Of a stretch of DNA of 64,000 bases, positions 32,909 through 42,579 are shown piece by piece. A model generated the notes under the pieces. The model was not told the origin of the DNA and did no database searches. It saw nothing but the letters and a program-made list of their open reading frames with translations. This DNA is from RHKX01 sp963823275. GTDB taxonomy: Bacteria > Actinomycetota > Thermoleophilia > Solirubrobacterales > 70-9. Each line of letters opens with the position of its first letter. Within the stretch, counting starts at the first letter, position 1. Where the stretch lies: the NCBI GenBank assembly GCA_963823275.1, contig CAWGKW010000001.1:806001-870000 (forward strand). Reading direction: 5' to 3'. A program made the translations under genes and the position numbers.

Positions 32909-35101
32909 TTGAGACAGCTTGCCGCTTTCTGCATTCGTCACCGTCGCCTGATCGTCCTCGCCTGGGTGGTGGCACTGCTGGCCAGCGGGGCGGCCGCGGG
33001 GGTGGCGGGGGAGAGCTTTTCGACCAACTTCCAGCTTCCGGATTCGGACTCGACGAAGGCGCTGAACCTGCTCGAGGATCGCTTTCCCGTCGAGTCGGGA
33101 GATCAGATCCAGGTCGTCTTCACCGATCCGCAGGGCGTCGAGAGCTCAGCCGTCGAGGACGAGATCAATGCGTTGCTGAAGGAGGTCAGGGGGCTCGAGG
33201 ACGTCACCGCGGTCAGCAACCCCTTCGAGGGGAGCGGCTCGATCTCAGCTGACGGGAGGATCGGGTTCGCGATCGTCACGCTCGACGGAGCCGCCTTCGA
33301 CCTGCCGATCGGGTCGATCGAGCGGATCGCCGAAACGATCAATTCCTCCGGCGGCGATGGGCTCGAGGTTGAGGCCGGCGGGGAGCCGGTGCGCCAGGTG
33401 GAGCAACAGGTGGGCAGCACCACCGAGCTGATCGGACTGCTTGCCGCGATCATCATCCTGCTGATCACGTTCGGGTCGGTGGTCGCCATGTCGATGCCGA
33501 TCGTCACCGCGATCGTCGCCCTCGGCACCGCGCTCAGCCTGATCACGCTGGGCACCCACGTGATCGACACCGCCGACTGGTCCCCGGCGCTGGCGGCCAT
33601 GATCGGTCTCGGCGTCGGGATCGACTACGCGCTCTTCGTCGTCACGCGGTTCCGAACCGGGCTTCGCGAGGGGCTCGAGGTGCGCGAGGCCGTCCTGCTT
33701 TCCATGGACACGGCCGGCCGTGCGGTGCTGTTCGCCGGGGCGACCGTGGTGGTGGCGATGCTGGGCCTGTTCGCGATCGGAGTCGATTTCCTGCACGGCC
33801 CCGCGCTCGCCGCTTCGCTGGCTGTGCTGCTGACGATGTCGGCCGCCCTGACGTTGTTGCCGGCGTTGCTCAGCAAGGTCGGGACGCGCATCGACAGGCT
33901 CCGGCTGCCCTTGCTCAACCGAGGCGGAGCAGCCGCCGAGGAGGGCAGGAACTGGACCCGCTGGAGCCGGGCCATCCAGCGCCGGCCGTGGACCGCGGCG
34001 ATCGCCTCCTGCGCCTTCCTGATCATTCTCGCGATCCCGGTGTTCTCGATGGACCTGGGCTCCGCAGACGCGGGCACCGATGGGGCCGACACGAGCACCC
34101 GCAGGGCCTACGATCTGCTCGTCGAGGGCTTCGGACCGGGGTTCAACGGTCCGCTGCAGGTGGTCGTCGATCTGCCGGCGGGCACGACGGCGTCGCAGTC
34201 GCGGTCCGACCTCGAGGATCTGGGCAGGGACCTGGCGGCGACCCCCGGGGTGGCGACGGTCAGCCCCGCGACCGTCAACGACGCCGGTAACACAGCCGTC
34301 ATCCAGCTGTTTCCCACGTCCTCTCCGCAGGTCAACGCGACCAGCGACCTGGTCGAGAGCCTCCGCTCCGGCGTCCTGCCTCCCGCCGAGCAGCAGCTCG
34401 GCTTCACCGCCTACGTCGGTGGGCAGACGGCCATCTACGACGATTTCACGACCTATATCGCCGGCAAGCTGCCGCTCTTCATCGGCGTCGTCATCCTGCT
34501 CTCGGCGCTGCTGTTGATGGCCGCCTTCCGGTCGGTGCTGGTGCCGCTCAAGGCCGTGCTCATGAACCTGCTCAGCATCGGTGCGTCGTTCGGAGTCGTC
34601 GTCGCGATCTTCCAGTGGGGCTGGCTCGGCTCGCTGATCGGCCTCGACGGCACGGCGCCGATCGACTCCTTCCTGCCGGTGATGGTCTTCGCCATCGTCT
34701 TCGGTCTGTCGATGGACTACGAGGTCTTTCTGATGTCGCGTGTCCATGAGGAATGGGAGAGGCGCGGGGATGCCTCCGAGGCGGTCGCACACGGCCTTGC
34801 GGCCACCGGGCGGGTGATCACCGCGGCGGCGACGATCATGTTCTTCGTCTTCGGCTCTTTCGCGCTCGGCGGCAGTCTCACGATCAAGTTGTTCGGCGTC
34901 GCGCTCGCCACGGCCGTGTTCATCGACGCGTTCATCATCCGCAGCATCCTCGTCCCGGCGATCATGGAGCTGCTCGGCAAGCGGGCGTGGTGGCTGCCGG
35001 GCTGGCTCGACCGTCTCCTGCCGAACCTCAACGTCGAGGCCCCCGAGCACGATTCGCCGCCGACGGCCGCCCGGGCCGCGGCCGTGGCCACCGAGGAGTG
35101 A
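32909..35101 (+). CDS. MMPL/RND family transporter
   Basis: About 730 residues from TTG 32909, which places the N-terminus at LRQLAAFCIRHRRLIVLAW, the usual start of this family. ATG 32846 is possible; starts further up would run into typA. There are twelve predicted helices in two halves, each with a large extracellular loop. MMPL/SSD motifs include MIGLGVGIDYALFVVTRFR in the first half and FGLSMDYEVFLMSRVHEEW in the second, with the proton-relay Asp-Tyr pairs in both. Actinobacterial relatives export lipids, siderophores or drugs. It is two bases from the MFS gene, so they form one operon. Confidence 0.9.
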   Translation: MRQLAAFCIRHRRLIVLAWVVALLASGAAAGVAGESFSTNFQLPDSDSTKALNLLEDRFPVESGDQIQVVFTDPQGVESSAVEDEINALLKEVRGLEDVTAVSNPFEGSGSISADGRIGFAIVTLDGAAFDLPIGSIERIAETINSSGGDGLEVEAGGEPVRQVEQQVGSTTELIGLLAAIIILLITFGSVVAMSMPIVTAIVALGTALSLITLGTHVIDTADWSPALAAMIGLGVGIDYALFVVTRFRTGLREGLEVREAVLLSMDTAGRAVLFAGATVVVAMLGLFAIGVDFLHGPALAASLAVLLTMSAALTLLPALLSKVGTRIDRLRLPLLNRGGAAAEEGRNWTRWSRAIQRRPWTAAIASCAFLIILAIPVFSMDLGSADAGTDGADTSTRRAYDLLVEGFGPGFNGPLQVVVDLPAGTTASQSRSDLEDLGRDLAATPGVATVSPATVNDAGNTAVIQLFPTSSPQVNATSDLVESLRSGVLPPAEQQLGFTAYVGGQTAIYDDFTTYIAGKLPLFIGVVILLSALLLMAAFRSVLVPLKAVLMNLLSIGASFGVVVAIFQWGWLGSLIGLDGTAPIDSFLPVMVFAIVFGLSMDYEVFLMSRVHEEWERRGDASEAVAHGLAATGRVITAAATIMFFVFGSFALGGSLTIKLFGVALATAVFIDAFIIRSILVPAIMELLGKRAWWLPGWLDRLLPNLNVEAPEHDSPPTAARAAAVATEE

Positions 35102-35103
35102 TC

Positions 35104-36534
35104 GTGGGGGAGGGGAGCACCGATTACGCGGAGAAGCGATGGGAGGCGCTCGCGCTGCTCTGCATCGCTCAGTTCATGGTCATCCTGGACGCGTCGATCG
35201 TCAACATCGCCCTGCCGAGCATCGGCACCGCGCTCGACTTCACCCAGGACAACCTCTCCTGGGTCGTCAACGCATACGTGCTGACGTTCGGCGGGTTCCT
35301 GCTGCTCGGCGGGCGCCTGGCCGATCTGCTCGGTCGTCGCCGTGTCTTCATGGCCGGGCTGATCCTGTTCGCGATCGCCTCGCTGGCGGGCGGGTTCGCG
35401 ACAAACGACATCCAGCTGATCATCGCCCGGGCGGTCCAGGGCCTTGGGGCAGCGCTCGTCTCGCCCGCGGCGCTGTCGATCATCACCGTGACCTTCAAGG
35501 AGGGTGCCGAGCGCAACAAGGCGCTTGGCGCCTGGGGCGCGGTCGCCGGCTCCGGCGGGGCCGTCGGAGTGCTGCTGGGCGGCATCCTCACCGACGGGCT
35601 GGGTTGGGAGTGGGTGCTCTGGGTCAACGTCCCGATCGGCCTGATCACCGCGTTCGTCGCCCCGAGGCTGATCGCCGAGAGCCGCTCGGAATCGGACAGT
35701 CGCTCCTTCGACGTCCCCGGAGCGGTCACGATCACCGCTGGACTCTCGCTCCTCGTATTCGCGATCGTCAACGCCGAGAAGGCGGGCTGGTTATCGACCG
35801 AGACGATCGGTTTGATGGCGATCGCGATCGGGCTGATCGGCGCCTTCGTCGTGATCGAACGGCGAACCGCCGAGCCGCTCGTTCCGTTCCGGATCTTCCG
35901 CCTGCCGACGCTGACCGGCGCCAACGCGGTTGGGCTGCTCGTCGGCGCCTCGCTGTTTTCGATGTTCTTCTTCGCCTCGCTGTACATGCAGCAGGTGCTC
36001 GGCTACGGTGCGATCAAGGCGGGCCTCTCCTATCTGCCGCTCTCGGCCGGGATCATCGTCTCGGCTGCGGTCGGCTCACAGGTGGCGACCAGGATCGGAT
36101 TCAAGCCGGTGCTCGTCACCGGGCTCGCCCTGATCGCGGTGGCGCTGCTCTGGTGGTCGCGCGTATCACCCGACGGCACCTATGTCTCTGACATCCTCGG
36201 CCCGTCATTGCTCGCCGCGGTCGGGCTTGGACTCTCCTTCGTCACCACGACCATCGCAGCCGTCGCCGGCGTCGGCGAGCACGAGTCCGGCCTGGCGAGC
36301 GGGTTGATCAATACCTCACAGCAGATCGGCGGCGCCCTCGGCCTGGCGATCCTCGCGACCATCGCCAACTCCGTCAGTGACAACGCGCTGGATCCGGTGG
36401 CCCTCACCGAGGGCTTTCAGGCAGCGTTTCTGGTCGGCGCCGGCTTCGCGATCCTGGGTCTGATCTTCGCACTGACCCTGATCAGGACCAGCGACAGTCG
36501 GGCGATGATCGATACCGGCTCCGCGGCCGATTGA
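35104..36534 (+). CDS. MFS drug transporter, DHA2 family
   Basis: A 476-residue membrane protein starting at GTG 35104, two bases after the MMPL stop. The first-helix motif FMVILDASIVNIALPSIG (LDxTVVNVALP type), motif A GGRLADLLGRRRVFMAG, and motif C GAVAGSGGAVGVLLGGILTD identify the DHA2/EmrB-like group with 14 helices. The final part ends in the RTSDSRAM tail. Likely exports a hydrophobic compound together with the MMPL protein. No regulator lies adjacent. Confidence 0.9.
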   Translation: MGEGSTDYAEKRWEALALLCIAQFMVILDASIVNIALPSIGTALDFTQDNLSWVVNAYVLTFGGFLLLGGRLADLLGRRRVFMAGLILFAIASLAGGFATNDIQLIIARAVQGLGAALVSPAALSIITVTFKEGAERNKALGAWGAVAGSGGAVGVLLGGILTDGLGWEWVLWVNVPIGLITAFVAPRLIAESRSESDSRSFDVPGAVTITAGLSLLVFAIVNAEKAGWLSTETIGLMAIAIGLIGAFVVIERRTAEPLVPFRIFRLPTLTGANAVGLLVGASLFSMFFFASLYMQQVLGYGAIKAGLSYLPLSAGIIVSAAVGSQVATRIGFKPVLVTGLALIAVALLWWSRVSPDGTYVSDILGPSLLAAVGLGLSFVTTTIAAVAGVGEHESGLASGLINTSQQIGGALGLAILATIANSVSDNALDPVALTEGFQAAFLVGAGFAILGLIFALTLIRTSDSRAMIDTGSAAD

Positions 36535-36568
36535 GTCATGCCGGGCGGATTGAACCCTGCCGGGGCGG

Positions 36569-36596
36569 CCCGTTCACGAAAGGGAAACGGAACGGG
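36569..36596. terminator. Possible bidirectional hairpin between MFS gene and zwf
   Basis: CCCGTTC (36569-36575) pairs with GAACGGG (36590-36596) around a 14-base loop. It falls in the 63-base gap where the MFS and zwf genes converge. The loop is long and the stem short, so support is moderate. Confidence 0.35.
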
Positions 36597-36597
36597 G

Positions 36598-38109
36598 TCA
36601 GCCCCTCCAGCGCCTGGCGAACGGCAGGCGCCAGGAGTCGAAGGGGCCGATCAGCTCGTGCATCGAAAGTGGGCCCCACGAATGGGAGGGGTAGATCTCG
36701 ACCGGCGGCGGGTTGTCGAGCAGCTCGGCGGAGACCTCCCAGAGCCGCTCGATGCCCTCGGCAGTGGTGAACAGGGTGTGGTCGCCGGCCATCGCGTCGC
36801 GGATCAGCCGTTCGTAGGCCTCCAGTGAGTCACCGGTCGGTTCGGCGTCATGGCGCGAGAACTGCATGCTCGTCTTCTCCAGCTCCATCGTCGGGCCGGG
36901 GCGCTTGCCGTAGAACGACAGCGACAACCGCGCGTAGTCGTCGAGGTCGAGGGTGAGGTGGTCGGGACCGTACTCGCCGACGCCGGAGCCGGCCGGGAAC
37001 ATGCTCTGGGGGGGCTCGCGGAACGCGATCGAGATGATCCGTGCCCCCTCGGCCATCCGCTTCCCGGTCCGCAGGTAGAACGGAACGCCCGACCAGCGCC
37101 AGTTGTCGATCTCACAGCGCAGGGCGATCATCGTCTCGACCTCCGAATCGGGCTCGACACCCGGCTCGGAGCGATACTCCTCGTACTGTCCTCGCACGAC
37201 CTTCTTCGGATCGATGGGTCGCAGGGAGCGGAAGACCTTGTTCTTCTCCTCGATGATGGCGAGCGGGTCGAGGTGCGTCGGGGGCTCCATCGCGAGGAAG
37301 GCGAGGATCTGCATCAGGTGGGTGACCACCATGTCCCGGAAGGCGCCGGTCTCCTCGTAGAAGCTGCCGCGCGACCCCACCGACAGCGTCTCCGGCACGT
37401 CGATCTGAACGTGAGCGATGTGGGAGCGGTTCCAGATCGGCTCGAACAGCCCGTTGGCGAAGCGAAGGGCGAGGATGTTCTGAGCCGCCTCCTTGCCCAG
37501 GAAGTGATCGATGCGAAAGATCTGCGGCTCGGCGAACACCTCGTGGATCGCGTCGTTGAGATCCCGGGAGGTGGCAAGGTCGGTGCCGAAGGGCTTCTCC
37601 ATGATGATTCGCGAGCGGTCGACGAGGTCGGCCCTGTCGATCAACCGGATCAGGTTCAGCGCCCCGGCGGGAGGTACGCTCAGATAGAGCAGTCGCTGGA
37701 CGTCGGGACCGAGCTCGCCCTCTGCCCTGCCGACGGCGGCCGCCAGCAGATCGGGGTCCGAATCGGCGACGTTGGCGAAGGACAGGCGGCTGGCGAACTC
37801 CTCGCGCTCCTCGGGCGTGAAGGTCCTTCTGCCGAACTCCGAGCAGGCCTTCAGCGCCTGCTCGCGGAAGTCGTCGTCGCTGAGATCCCTGCGAGCGGCG
37901 CCGACCACCCGGAAGTCGGGCAGCAGGCCGACGCGGGAGAGGTTGAGAAGCCCGGGGAGGAGCTTGCGCCGAGCCAGATCTCCGCTGGCTCCGAAGAGGA
38001 CGATCACGTGGGGGCACAGCTTGCGGTTCAGAGCATTGATCCGGTGCGTCTCCGAGAAGACCACCGCCGGATCGCCATGACCGGCCTCGTCGGCTGTTAA
38101 CTCGTCCAA
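36598..38109 (-). CDS. zwf: Glucose-6-phosphate 1-dehydrogenase
   Basis: A 503-residue NADP enzyme, first step of the oxidative pentose phosphate pathway. The start is TTG at 38109. The nucleotide-binding motif is VIVLFGASGDLARRKLLPGL near residues 36-55, and the active-site signature is FRIDHFLGKEAAQNI with the catalytic His-Asp and Lys. IIMEKPFGTDLATS, PLAIIEEKNKVFRSLRPI and WRWSGVPFYLRTGKRM are all well conserved. Length fits the family. It is monocistronic here, not in the usual tal-zwf-opcA cluster of actinobacteria. Confidence 0.95.
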   Translation of the reverse strand: MDELTADEAGHGDPAVVFSETHRINALNRKLCPHVIVLFGASGDLARRKLLPGLLNLSRVGLLPDFRVVGAARRDLSDDDFREQALKACSEFGRRTFTPEEREEFASRLSFANVADSDPDLLAAAVGRAEGELGPDVQRLLYLSVPPAGALNLIRLIDRADLVDRSRIIMEKPFGTDLATSRDLNDAIHEVFAEPQIFRIDHFLGKEAAQNILALRFANGLFEPIWNRSHIAHVQIDVPETLSVGSRGSFYEETGAFRDMVVTHLMQILAFLAMEPPTHLDPLAIIEEKNKVFRSLRPIDPKKVVRGQYEEYRSEPGVEPDSEVETMIALRCEIDNWRWSGVPFYLRTGKRMAEGARIISIAFREPPQSMFPAGSGVGEYGPDHLTLDLDDYARLSLSFYGKRPGPTMELEKTSMQFSRHDAEPTGDSLEAYERLIRDAMAGDHTLFTTAEGIERLWEVSAELLDNPPPVEIYPSHSWGPLSMHELIGPFDSWRLPFARRWRG

Positions 38110-38168
38110 GCTCGCGACCCTAGCGATTGTCGGGCCTCGCGGTCGTCAACTCCCGCCGGCCGCGAATC

Positions 38169-38207
38169 GGAGGCTGGAGCCCTGCGGTTGCTCGGGCTCC
38201 AGCCTCC
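38169..38207 (-). terminator. Perfect 14-bp stem-loop after the DUF7144 gene
   Basis: GGAGGCTGGAGCCC (38169-38182) and GGGCTCCAGCCTCC (38194-38207) are exact complements with an 11-base loop. It begins 12 bases beyond the stop of the minus-strand membrane protein gene at 38220. It probably ends that transcript; U-tract absent. Confidence 0.65.
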
Positions 38208-38219
38208 TCCTCGCTTCCG

Positions 38220-38603
38220 TCAGGCGCGAGTCTCCCGCTCTTCCTCGCCGTACTCCACGATCCCGGAGAGCACGTAGAGGCAGAGAGCGAAGACGCCCAA
38301 TGACCACCAGGGGTTTCCGGCGCCGATCGACAACAGGGCCCAGAATGCGCCGACGCCGGCGCCGATGACCCCGATCACACGCCCATAGGCGTTTCCGGCG
38401 AGCAATGAGAACCCACCGGTGAGCTGAACGACTCCGAGGATGATCAAGACCCACCCCAGCGCGTTCAGGTCGCTGAAGATCAGCCGCGTGTCGTTGACGA
38501 ACACGTTCGCGTTGTCGAGAGCGCCAATCCCGTAGATGATGTTCAGCGTGCCCACGATCAGCAAGACGATCGCGGCGAATACAACCCGACCTGCACCTCT
38601 CAT
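38220..38603 (-). CDS. Small four-helix membrane protein (DUF7144-like)
   Basis: About 127 residues. AAAGGAGCC precedes two adjacent ATGs at 38606 and 38603; the second has better spacing. Four hydrophobic segments are visible (VVFAAIVLLIVGTLNIIYGIGAL, GWVLIILGVVQLTGGFSLL, VIGVIGAGVGAFWALLSIG and WWSLGVFALCLYVLSGIVEYG). The NIIYGIGAL and PWWSLGVFALCLYVLYGL-like ending are typical of an actinobacterial membrane family now called DUF7144. Function unknown. Confidence 0.75.
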   Translation of the reverse strand: MRGAGRVVFAAIVLLIVGTLNIIYGIGALDNANVFVNDTRLIFSDLNALGWVLIILGVVQLTGGFSLLAGNAYGRVIGVIGAGVGAFWALLSIGAGNPWWSLGVFALCLYVLSGIVEYGEEERETRA

Positions 38604-38810
38604 CATGGCTCCTTTCAATTGAGTTCGACCCAATCCTGGTCGCGTAGGGTCGGCAGGACAGAGCCGACGACCCCATCATAGGTTCGTCGCTGGACATCAG
38701 TGCTCCGGCGCCTGAGATTGTCCGCTGCCGAGTCCGGTCGCGCGACCGGACTTATGCAGCAGCGACTCCGATAGGTTGCCTGCCTCATACCCCAGTCGGA
38801 AGGAGTGGTC

Positions 38811-39251
38811 GTGGAAGCAAGTGACCTCGAGGAAATGGGCCCGATCGATTACGTGCTGATCGAGTGGACGGACCGAGCGCCGACGGGTGAGGCCGCCCCG
38901 ATCGTGCTCGACCTGGTCGAGAGGGGGATCATCCGGTTGCTTGATTTCGCGATTTTCGCCAAGGAAGAGGATGGCTCGGTGGCCGCGGTGGACTTCGCCG
39001 ATCTCGGCGACCAGGGCTCAGCTCTGCAGGGTTTCGAAGGCGCGTCTTCGGGTGTGCTCTCCGACGAGGATCTCATCGAGGCCGGCGAGGCCCTGACCCC
39101 GGGTGCCCTCGGCGCCCTGATCGTCTACGAGAACTGCTGGGCCGGCCCATTCGCGGCGGCCGTCCGGCGTTCGGGCGGACAACTCGTCGCCAACAGCCGG
39201 ATTCCGGTGCAGGCATTCCTCGCCGCGCTCGACGCGGTCGAAGCGGCCTAG
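38811..39251 (+). CDS. DUF6325 family protein
   Basis: A 146-residue soluble protein. GTG 38811 is preferred because GGAAGGAG ends five bases upstream. The pattern MGPIDYVLIEWTDRAPTGEAAP, GIIRLLDFAIFAKEEDGSV and LIVYENCWAGPFAAAVRRSGG is that of DUF6325, a small actinobacterial family of unknown function. It is often followed by a SHOCT-domain gene, as here. Related older annotations call it a DUF1269-like membrane or stress protein, with little evidence. Confidence 0.8.
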   Translation: MEASDLEEMGPIDYVLIEWTDRAPTGEAAPIVLDLVERGIIRLLDFAIFAKEEDGSVAAVDFADLGDQGSALQGFEGASSGVLSDEDLIEAGEALTPGALGALIVYENCWAGPFAAAVRRSGGQLVANSRIPVQAFLAALDAVEAA

Positions 39252-39288
39252 AGCTCAACTCCCCAAAAACCAGGAAAGGAAACGTTAG

Positions 39289-39543
39289 ATGCCAGGACTG
39301 ATCAGAGGTGTAGCCCGTACCGCGGTCGTCGCAGGAACCGCAACTACGGTCAGCAATCGGGTATCCCGTCGGCAGGCGAACAAGTGGGCGGAGCAGGACC
39401 AGCAGGCGCCCCCCGTTCAGCAGGCGCCCGCTGCACCTGCCGTCGATCCGATCGCGCAGTTGAAGGAGCTTGGGGAGCTCCGTGACAGCGGCGTCCTGAC
39501 CGAGGAGGAGTTCGCGGCCCAGAAGGCCAAGATCCTCGGTTAG
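39289..39543 (+). CDS. Short protein with C-terminal SHOCT domain
   Basis: An 84-residue protein with AGGAAA before ATG 39289. The N-terminus is a weakly hydrophobic segment (VARTAVVAGTATTVSNRV), the middle is Gln/Pro/Ala-rich, and the end is a clear SHOCT motif (PIAQLKELGELRDSGVLTEEEFAAQKAKIL, with L-x-x-L-G-x-L-x-x-x-G-x-L-T-x-x-E-F). SHOCT is an oligomerisation or tethering helix pair. It lies 37 bases behind the DUF6325 gene, probably in the same operon. Confidence 0.85.
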   Translation: MPGLIRGVARTAVVAGTATTVSNRVSRRQANKWAEQDQQAPPVQQAPAAPAVDPIAQLKELGELRDSGVLTEEEFAAQKAKILG

Positions 39544-39556
39544 CGGTGGCCGGCTG

Positions 39557-40456
39557 CTACCGGCTGCGGTCCGTCTGAAACGACGTCGCGATTCCCCACG
39601 GGTCGCGGGCGAGAATGCCGTCGTCGCGGACCTCGACCTCGACGCCGGCATCGGCGAGGCGCTCGTGCAGCGAGTCGATCCCGTCGGCGTCGATCAGCAC
39701 GGTCCAGCGCTCGAGCCCGACCGCGTCGGCGGGAGATGGAGGGACCCCGGCGCCCCTCCATGTGTTGAGGCCGAGGTGGTGGTGGTACCCGCCGGCGGCG
39801 ACGAATGCGGCGCCGTTGAAGCGGGTCATGACCTCGAAGCCGATCAGGTCGCGGTAGAAGCCGAGCGCCTCTTCGAGGTCGCCGACGTGCAGGTGCAGAT
39901 GACCCACGCTCAGATCGCGGTCGGCGTGTTCGGGCGGCGGCTCGGAGGCGACGGTCGCGGCGAGCCCGGCGATGTCGAGCGGCTCGGGTCCGATGGTCGT
40001 CGGGTCACGAAGGTCCCCCCAGTGCTCGCGCGAGCGGTCGGCGGCCAGCTCGATCCCGTTGCCGTCGGGATCGGGGAGGTAGATCGCCTCGGAGATCCCG
40101 TGATCGGAGGCGCCCTGAATCCGCGTGCCGGTATCGGCGAGTCTCCGGACCGCGCGTCCCAGCTCCTGTCTGGTCGGATGGAGCAGGGCGAAGTGGTAGA
40201 GCCCCGCGTGGCGGCCGGCCCGCTTGGCCCCCGGGTGTTCGTGGAGGACCAACAGGTCGTCGCGCCCGGTCCCCAGGAACCCCCGCCCGCCGTCGCGCGT
40301 GCGCACCCGGAGGCCGATCGAGCGTTCGTAGAAGTCGATCGATCGGTCGAGGTCGCTCACCACGATGTGGACGGCGCCGAGCCGCAGATCGTCGGGCAAC
40401 CTGGGCCCGGCGGAAGGGGTGAGACTCGCGGAGACTGGGTGAGAAAGGTTGTTCAT
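39557..40456 (-). CDS. VOC family protein, two-domain (catechol 2,3-dioxygenase/CatE-like)
   Basis: About 299 residues from ATG 40454-40456; six residues can be added from 40474. Two vicinal-oxygen-chelate domains are evident. The first begins LGAVHIVVSDLDRSIDFYERSIGL and has GLYHFALL and PDGNGIELAAD. The second begins VGHLHLHVGDLEEALGFYRDLIG and has GYHHHLGLNTW and the metal-ligand-like DPWGIA end. This matches the extradiol dioxygenase-like group (CatE/YfiE). Ring-cleavage or glyoxalase activity is possible. Confidence 0.85.
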   Translation of the reverse strand: MNNLSHPVSASLTPSAGPRLPDDLRLGAVHIVVSDLDRSIDFYERSIGLRVRTRDGGRGFLGTGRDDLLVLHEHPGAKRAGRHAGLYHFALLHPTRQELGRAVRRLADTGTRIQGASDHGISEAIYLPDPDGNGIELAADRSREHWGDLRDPTTIGPEPLDIAGLAATVASEPPPEHADRDLSVGHLHLHVGDLEEALGFYRDLIGFEVMTRFNGAAFVAAGGYHHHLGLNTWRGAGVPPSPADAVGLERWTVLIDADGIDSLHERLADAGVEVEVRDDGILARDPWGIATSFQTDRSR

Positions 40457-40536
40457 GCAACTAGTTTGCCACACGCCAGCGCCGGATTCAAGTTCAGGGG
40501 CGGATACCGGTTTCCCCCCGGACGGCGTGACCAGGG

Positions 40537-41663
40537 TCAGTCGAAGACGACGGCCTGGCGGACCGCCCGGCCGTCGGCGAGCCGGTCGAAGCCCTCGTTG
40601 ATCTGATCGAGGCTGAGGGTGTGGGTGAGTAGGCGCCCGACATCCAATCGGCCCTGGCGGTGCAGCTCGACGAGGCGGGGGATGTCACGAGCGGGAACGC
40701 TCGACCCGAGGTAGGAGCCGCGGAGGGTCCGCTCCTCGGCCACGAGCGAGACGGCCGGGATGGTGAGCATCTGGCTGGGGTCGGGAAGCCCGACGGTCGT
40801 CGTGCTCCCGCCGCGACGAGTGGCCGCGTAGGCCTCGGCCAGCACCGCAGCGCTGCCGACGGTCTCGATCACGTGCTCGGCCCCGCCACCGGTGATCTCG
40901 CGGATCGCCGCCACGGCCCCGGAGCCGGCCTCGACCGCGTGGGTCGCCCCGAGATCCCTTGCGAGTTCGAGCTTGTCCGCCATGACGTCGACGGCGACGA
41001 TCGTTCCAGCCTCCTGCAGAACGGCGCCGAGGAGGGCCGAGAGCCCGACCCCGCCGAGGCCGAAGACCGCGACGCGCTGGCCGGCCTCGATCCTCGCGGC
41101 GTTGACGGCAGCGCCGACACCGGTCAGGACCGCGCATCCGAATAGCGCGGCGAGCTCGTAGGGAAGCTCGGGCTCGACCTTGATCGCGGAGCGCTGCGAG
41201 ACGACGATGTGATCGGAGAAGGCCGAGACGCCGAGGTGGTGGTGGATCTCCTCCCCGTCCTCGGGGCGGCTCAGCCGACGCCCACCGCCCAGCAGCGTTC
41301 CCGCGTGGTTCGCCGCAGCTCCCGGCTCACACAGGGCGGCTCGGCCGGCCAGGCACGGCTCACACCTCCCGCAGGCGGGGACGAAGGCGAGGACAACGTG
41401 GTCGCCGGGCTCGAAGCCCGTCACTCCCTCGCCGAGCTCGACGATCTCGCCCGCGGCCTCGTGCCCGAGCGCCATCGGCATCACCCGGGGCCTGCTGGCG
41501 TCGATCACCGAGAGGTCGGAGTGACAGAGGCCCGCCGCCCCGACCTTGATCAGCAGCTCTCCCGGACCGGGCGGATCGAGCTCGAGCTCGACGATCTCCA
41601 GCGGCCGGGACTCTGCGTAGGGGGGAGGGGAGCCCATCTCTCGAAGGACCGCACTCCTGATCC

Positions 41664-41667
<4 letters not shown>
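40537..41667 (-). CDS. Zinc-dependent alcohol dehydrogenase
   Basis: A 376-residue MDR enzyme. Catalytic zinc ligands are in GLCHSDLSV (Cys near 47) and ALGHEAAGE (His near 70). The structural zinc site is CGRCEPCLAGRAALC near residues 99-113. The NAD motif is VAVFGLGGVGLSALLGA, followed by VDVMADKLELARDLGATHAV. It resembles class III-type ADH/NDMA-dependent alcohol dehydrogenases. Its start overlaps the thioesterase stop (ATGA), suggesting oxidation of an alcohol arising from acyl metabolism in the same operon. Confidence 0.9.
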
Positions 41668-42102
<435 letters not shown>

Positions 42103-42113
<11 letters not shown>

Positions 42114-42528
42114 GCTTCGCCTCGAGCGTTATTTCGGGCCCGGCGAGGGCGATCGAGACGGGGCAGTTCTCCTTGGCGACCTCGGCGTACTTCTGGAATT
42201 CCTCCTCTGTGATCCCCGCGACGGTGCCCTCGGTCTCGAGCGCGATCTTGTGGATCTCGAAGCCGGTCTCGGTTCGGCGCAGGTACACGCTCGCCTCGGT
42301 CTCGACGCTTCCCGGCTCATGCCCGGCCTCGCCGATGATCAGCGTCAGCGCCATCGAGAAGCAGGCGGCGTGTGCGGCACCGAGCAGCTCCTCGGGGTTG
42401 GTGCCCCTGCCATCACCGAATCGCGAGGCCGCCGAGTACGAGCCCGCGACCACTCCGGTCCCGGTGTCGATCGTGCCCTCGCCCCCGGCGATGTCACCCG
42501 TCCACTTTGCATGTCCGGTCGCTGCCAT
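42103..42528 (-). CDS. OsmC family peroxiredoxin
   Basis: A 141-residue OsmC-type peroxidase that reduces organic hydroperoxides. Both redox cysteines are present: LLGAAHAACFSMALT near residue 57 and AKENCPVSIAL near residue 122, with the family-typical NPEELLGAAHAAC. The N-terminal GHAKWTGDIAGGEGTI matches OsmC rather than Ohr. It heads the OsmC-thioesterase-ADH operon. A TetR gene lies upstream on the same strand, 51 bases away. Confidence 0.9.
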
Positions 42529-42579
42529 GTCTCTCCTTGGTTGTCGGCTGATCGGATTGACTCTCCGGCCCGCAGCATC

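Noticed and set aside
33245..35050. A 601-residue open frame on the minus strand
   Set aside because: Antisense to the MMPL transporter; hydrophilic repetitive composition typical of GC-driven shadow frames.
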